DNA of 64,000 nt from Hyposmocoma kahamanoa (Eukaryota > Arthropoda > Insecta > Lepidoptera > Cosmopterigidae): the NCBI RefSeq assembly GCF_003589595.1, contig NW_020655550.1:340889-404888 (forward strand), given 5' to 3'. How positions within the stretch are numbered: the stretch's first letter is position 1; every line of letters begins with the position of its first letter. Below, piece by piece: positions 60,702 through 64,000 of the stretch. The notes beneath the pieces were generated by a model, which ran no database searches, was not told the DNA's origin, and saw only the letters and a program-made list of their open reading frames with translations. The position numbers and the translations under genes were made by a program.

Positions 60702-61433
60702 GCAGAGCGCTGGTAACACAGTAGGAGAGCGGTTGTTTTTTTTTATATTGAGAGGTTGACAGTGTGCTCTGTGGTGGCATGTATCTATGATTTTAATTTA
60801 TAAATGATAGATTTGTGAATTTTTAGTAGTAATAATACTTCTCAATAACGGCCAATAGAAAACATCCTTGACAAAACCTGCACGTCAAAAATGATTCACA
60901 AACTTTGGAAATCGTGTAAAGTCCGCAATCCGCATGTGAACCAGCGCGGTCTATAGCATAAAGCCTGTCTTTAGAGAAGACCCGTGCCCACCAGTATGAT
61001 GTATGGTGATTATGATATATTATTAGTAAAAGTATTTAAAAAGCAAACGCGTGAAATCAGGAACTACAAGAACTTTGTCCATATTTTACAGAACAGAATA
61101 ATTTCCATGCGACTCAAGCACATCTGCTGTGTACCAGTGTAGCAAGCTACGCCCACATAGCGCCCACGTGTGACCGCGTCTTTAATGACGATGCACTATT
61201 GCTTCAGTCTAAGTAATTTTAGTAAACTAATAATGGTATTTAACAACCCACGACACGACGCGTTTGAAATGTCAACGGCCTTTGAACAACCATTAATTAA
61301 TCTTTGTTCTGTTTGCTGATTAAGGCGTAACATGTGATAGTAACTACCAATGGCCTACAAGAAATTGCAGTAAAAGTTTATTATGAGAGATATATAACAC
61401 GCAGAAACTTAAACAATGATTACAGTATTAGAC
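60702..61433. other. AT-rich stretch, nothing recognised
   Basis: No family motif seen. Confidence 0.4.
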
Positions 61434-61895
61434 GGTTAAGGCGCGTTTCCATTATGTAGCAACGTTTTATTTATCTCTGGACGACTGTCGCATCTAGGCT
61501 ATTCCCATATCACGACTATGTGTCGTGACTATGTCGTGGACGTTTATTTTATCGTTGAACGACTGTCGTGTTTAGCTGTTCCCACTAGATCGTGACGACA
61601 ATTTGTCGGTTCACGACAGCCTCCTTATCGTTTGTACGACTGAATCGTTTGAAGCTACGACTATCTGTCGTCACATTTTTATCGTGAAGTTTTATTTATC
61701 GTCTGAAGTTTTGATAATGGGAAGAGCTAGAATTCCCATTATCACGACAGTCTGTCGTCATAACGTCAAAACGTCGTGAATGACAGTTAATCGTGTTTTA
61801 CTATATATGAACAAGTTCATTTAAATATACAAGTCACGACACTTTAAATGCACGACTATCTGTCGTCTCGACATAATAGGAACGTGTTCTTACGA
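61434..61895. repeat. Foldback-rich tract of CGAC/GTCG motifs
   Basis: The words CACGACTATxTGTCGT, ACGACTGTCG and TTCCCA(T/C)TATCACGAC recur many times in both orientations. The outer ends are weakly inverted (TAAGGCGCGTTTCCATTATG; reverse complement of the right end TAAGAACACGTTCCTATTATG). In the middle TGATAATGGGAA (61712-61723) faces TTCCCATTATCA (61733-61744) across nine bases, as if two element ends abut. It looks like a non-autonomous foldback element, or several nested ones. Superfamily unknown. Confidence 0.6.
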
Positions 61896-64000
61896 AGAGC
61901 GAATTTCTTTAGTATTTGCTACTTTTCCCGGAAAGGTAAACTTAAAATCCATCAAGTGACACCAGATAATAATTCGATACCAACACACAATAACAGAACG
62001 TTGTAAATTCGTTTGTTCCAAAGCATTGTCGCGTAATTCCTCGCCTCCTGAGTGAAACGACCCGTATAAAGCTGTAGGTGTTTTGTCTGATGCAAGACCG
62101 TTGCAACAAGTGCATTAGAAATTAGCAAAAGTATTTTCGTCACGGTCAAGTCTTAATTAAAGAATTAGGAACACCGATGAACTTTATTTGCTTTAGTGAT
62201 GTGATGACTTCAAATCCTCTGACAGAATTCAAAGAGACTGACTGACTGACCGAGGAGACTAAATTTTGGTTAATTTTAAATCCAAAATACAATTGCGTCA
62301 AATTTCTGACAAAAACACTCAATATAACTGTAAAGATAAATGCATGGAAAGTTGATACAAACTTCGAGAAAGATTAATGACAAGAGAAAACAGACAGTGA
62401 TAAGCGTAATGACGTAAGCCCAGAAATCAAGCCATAACCCTCCATTCAGAACCGACAATTTAACGGTTCCTATTCGAATTACGGAGAACAAAACGTTGGG
62501 GCCGGTCGTTTGGCATGCAATCGATCGGATCGGATCGATGCGGTGTCACGGGGGCGATACGGACCAACGCGTTTGCGATCACTCGTAACGTTACCGTTTG
62601 CCCACACAACAATCCATAAGCGACAGCTGCTTTTCAAGAAAACGATCGCTCTCAAAACAAACGGTGCATTGAGTTAGGAAATGTAAATTTCAGAAGTGCC
62701 ACATTTTATTGCTGTCTGCATGAGCATGGAAGGAAATTTGCACATTAGAGAATTGTAATAAACAGTTAATACAATATCAAGCAGCATCAACGTCATGTTG
62801 TTTATACTCTATGCAACTGTTTACTCATCTAAATTTTACAAGTTTTAAACTGTCAGAAAGGCAGAAACGCATACACCTTGTCGGTTAAACCACGAAACAA
62901 TTAAGGGCATTATGGATTATGTATCCGGTGATAAAAGCTAGCGGATAACACAAGATTAACTGTAAATCCTTGATAAAACATCCTTGATAAAATATGCTTA
63001 TTTAAACTATGCGTCCAAAACTTATTTCTTATATCATACAATAACATGTTGACAAACAAGTTCATAAAGGGAATAAATCCTTTGAGGAAAACTGGGACAG
63101 GAAAATGAAATAGATTGATTTGTAATGACGCAAAGTATAACATATTACTCTGGTCTTGGGTCAGTCAGATATTCTGAAATAGAAATTGTGCTTTTATTGT
63201 TTTGGTATATCCAGATATTCTTAAAACGAAACAATGCTAAACACGACGACGCGCGAAAATACTACGTCAAACTAGATATTCGTTACAGAAATACTCGTAT
63301 GTACTGGTTGCTTGGCAGACAAGCTATCTATAAGCAATAAACTATTACTGTATAGGCAAGTCCTAATGCCAGTTTGGAAATGGCATTAGGAATGGCAGAA
63401 GTACGCCGAAGCTCACCAAAGCAGGCTTGTGAACGATGTGGTCATTCAGCACCTTTATCATGCATATATCATAAGACTATTAAAACGGGCGAAACCATTT
63501 CAGTTGTCTACACTGGCACTATTTAATTTAACCGTACACTAAACACCACTGAACATACACTGATGACACTGAACAAAACAGACACACGATAAGTGTCATC
63601 TCCTTAATAGATTTATGAAAATAGCCAGTGGGTGAATTCTTAGTTTAATTAGTTATTAGATTAAGTGAAATGTGTATTTGACTAGATTATATTTACTTTA
63701 TAGGTGCCTTATTTATAAATAAAGAGAAAAATTCTAAGCCGTGCTGCGTAATTTCTCTATTAAAGGGAAATGCAGAAGTTCAGTCTGGTGCCGGTAGTGG
63801 CTGATTAATTGGAGTAGCAGCGAAATTAATGTTCGGGAGCTACCGATCGAAGTTCGCGATTGCAAATACGATGTACGCAACATGAGACGCGACAGTCACG
63901 CTTCGAGCTTCCGTTTACCAATGGTAAACTAAAGGCATAAGTACTTGTATTTTTATTAATTTTGTTTCATATTTTAATTTATATTTGTGTAAAGAAACTA
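61896..64000. other. Mostly unassigned, with a CpG-rich patch
   Basis: A CpG-rich block at about 62495-62640 contains the near-palindrome CAATCGATCGGATCGGATCG ending in ATG, then CGTTTGCGATCACTCGTAAC. No coding exon was identified. The rest is AT-rich. Confidence 0.4.

Noticed and set aside
1..64000. CRISPR array, bacterial operon, rRNA or intact tRNA genes
   Set aside because: None seen; repeats are dispersed transposon copies, and the open frames and splice-like signals are eukaryotic in type.

Overview
This is an AT-rich (about two thirds A+T by eye) stretch of animal nuclear DNA with very little host coding sequence and many transposable-element copies and relics. The repeat content points to an insect and most probably a moth or butterfly: mariner and Tc1-like DD34D/E elements, PIF/Harbinger pieces, tRNA-derived SINEs whose heads read as a tRNA B box, RTE-type LINE tails encoding an EEAYAxRW-like C-terminus, and two abundant short repeat families of a kind common in Lepidoptera. 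The order is an inference from repeat type; no host gene here identifies it. No bacterial features, CRISPR array, rRNA or intact tRNA gene were seen.

Layout. 1-3.1 kb: nothing recognised. 3.1-3.3 kb: possible DDE-transposase remnant. 3.93-5.21 kb: complete but frameshifted mariner. 6.77-6.86 kb: a 49-bp tandem unit made of 32-bp palindromes. 7.1-9.7 kb: two copies of short repeat family A and one SINE. 10.0-10.4 kb: PIF/Harbinger transposase fragment. 11.27-11.43 kb: Harbinger-type MITE. 14.60-14.83 kb: a second MITE. 15.83-16.31 kb: family B repeat. 20.6-21.65 kb: LINE scrap, then families A and B. 23.79-25.33 kb: Tc1-like element 1 (frameshifted), followed by family B and family A. 27.43-27.61 kb: the best candidate host exon. 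28.7-30.1 kb: families A and B and an RTE tail. 30.1-36.3 kb: almost featureless. 36.3-38.1 kb: relic of a two-gene PIF/Harbinger element (Myb/SANT-like partner on +, transposase N-terminus on -), next to an RTE tail at 38.5 kb. 39.96-40.35 kb: CpG-rich block with a short coding-like frame. 41.95-43.49 kb: Tc1-like element 2, structurally intact. 44.3-46.0 kb: family A copies in opposite orientations around a foldback. 46-58.9 kb: no repeats or genes recognised apart from a promoter-like block near 56.7-57.1 kb. 59-64 kb: SINEs, a family A tail, a foldback-rich tract at 61.4-61.9 kb and a CpG-rich block at 62.5 kb.

The features do not form a pathway. The functional units are mobile elements, each with its own transposase and terminal sequences, plus non-autonomous repeats that would depend on enzymes encoded elsewhere. 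The only intact protein gene seen is the transposase of Tc1-like element 2, which has perfect 26-bp terminal inverted repeats, a TA duplication, an unbroken 343-codon frame, an AATAAA signal and all three catalytic residues. It is the one element here that could still be autonomous.

Motifs, translations, repeat pairing and coordinates were read by eye from the sequence. Family assignments rest on recognised motifs and no search was run.
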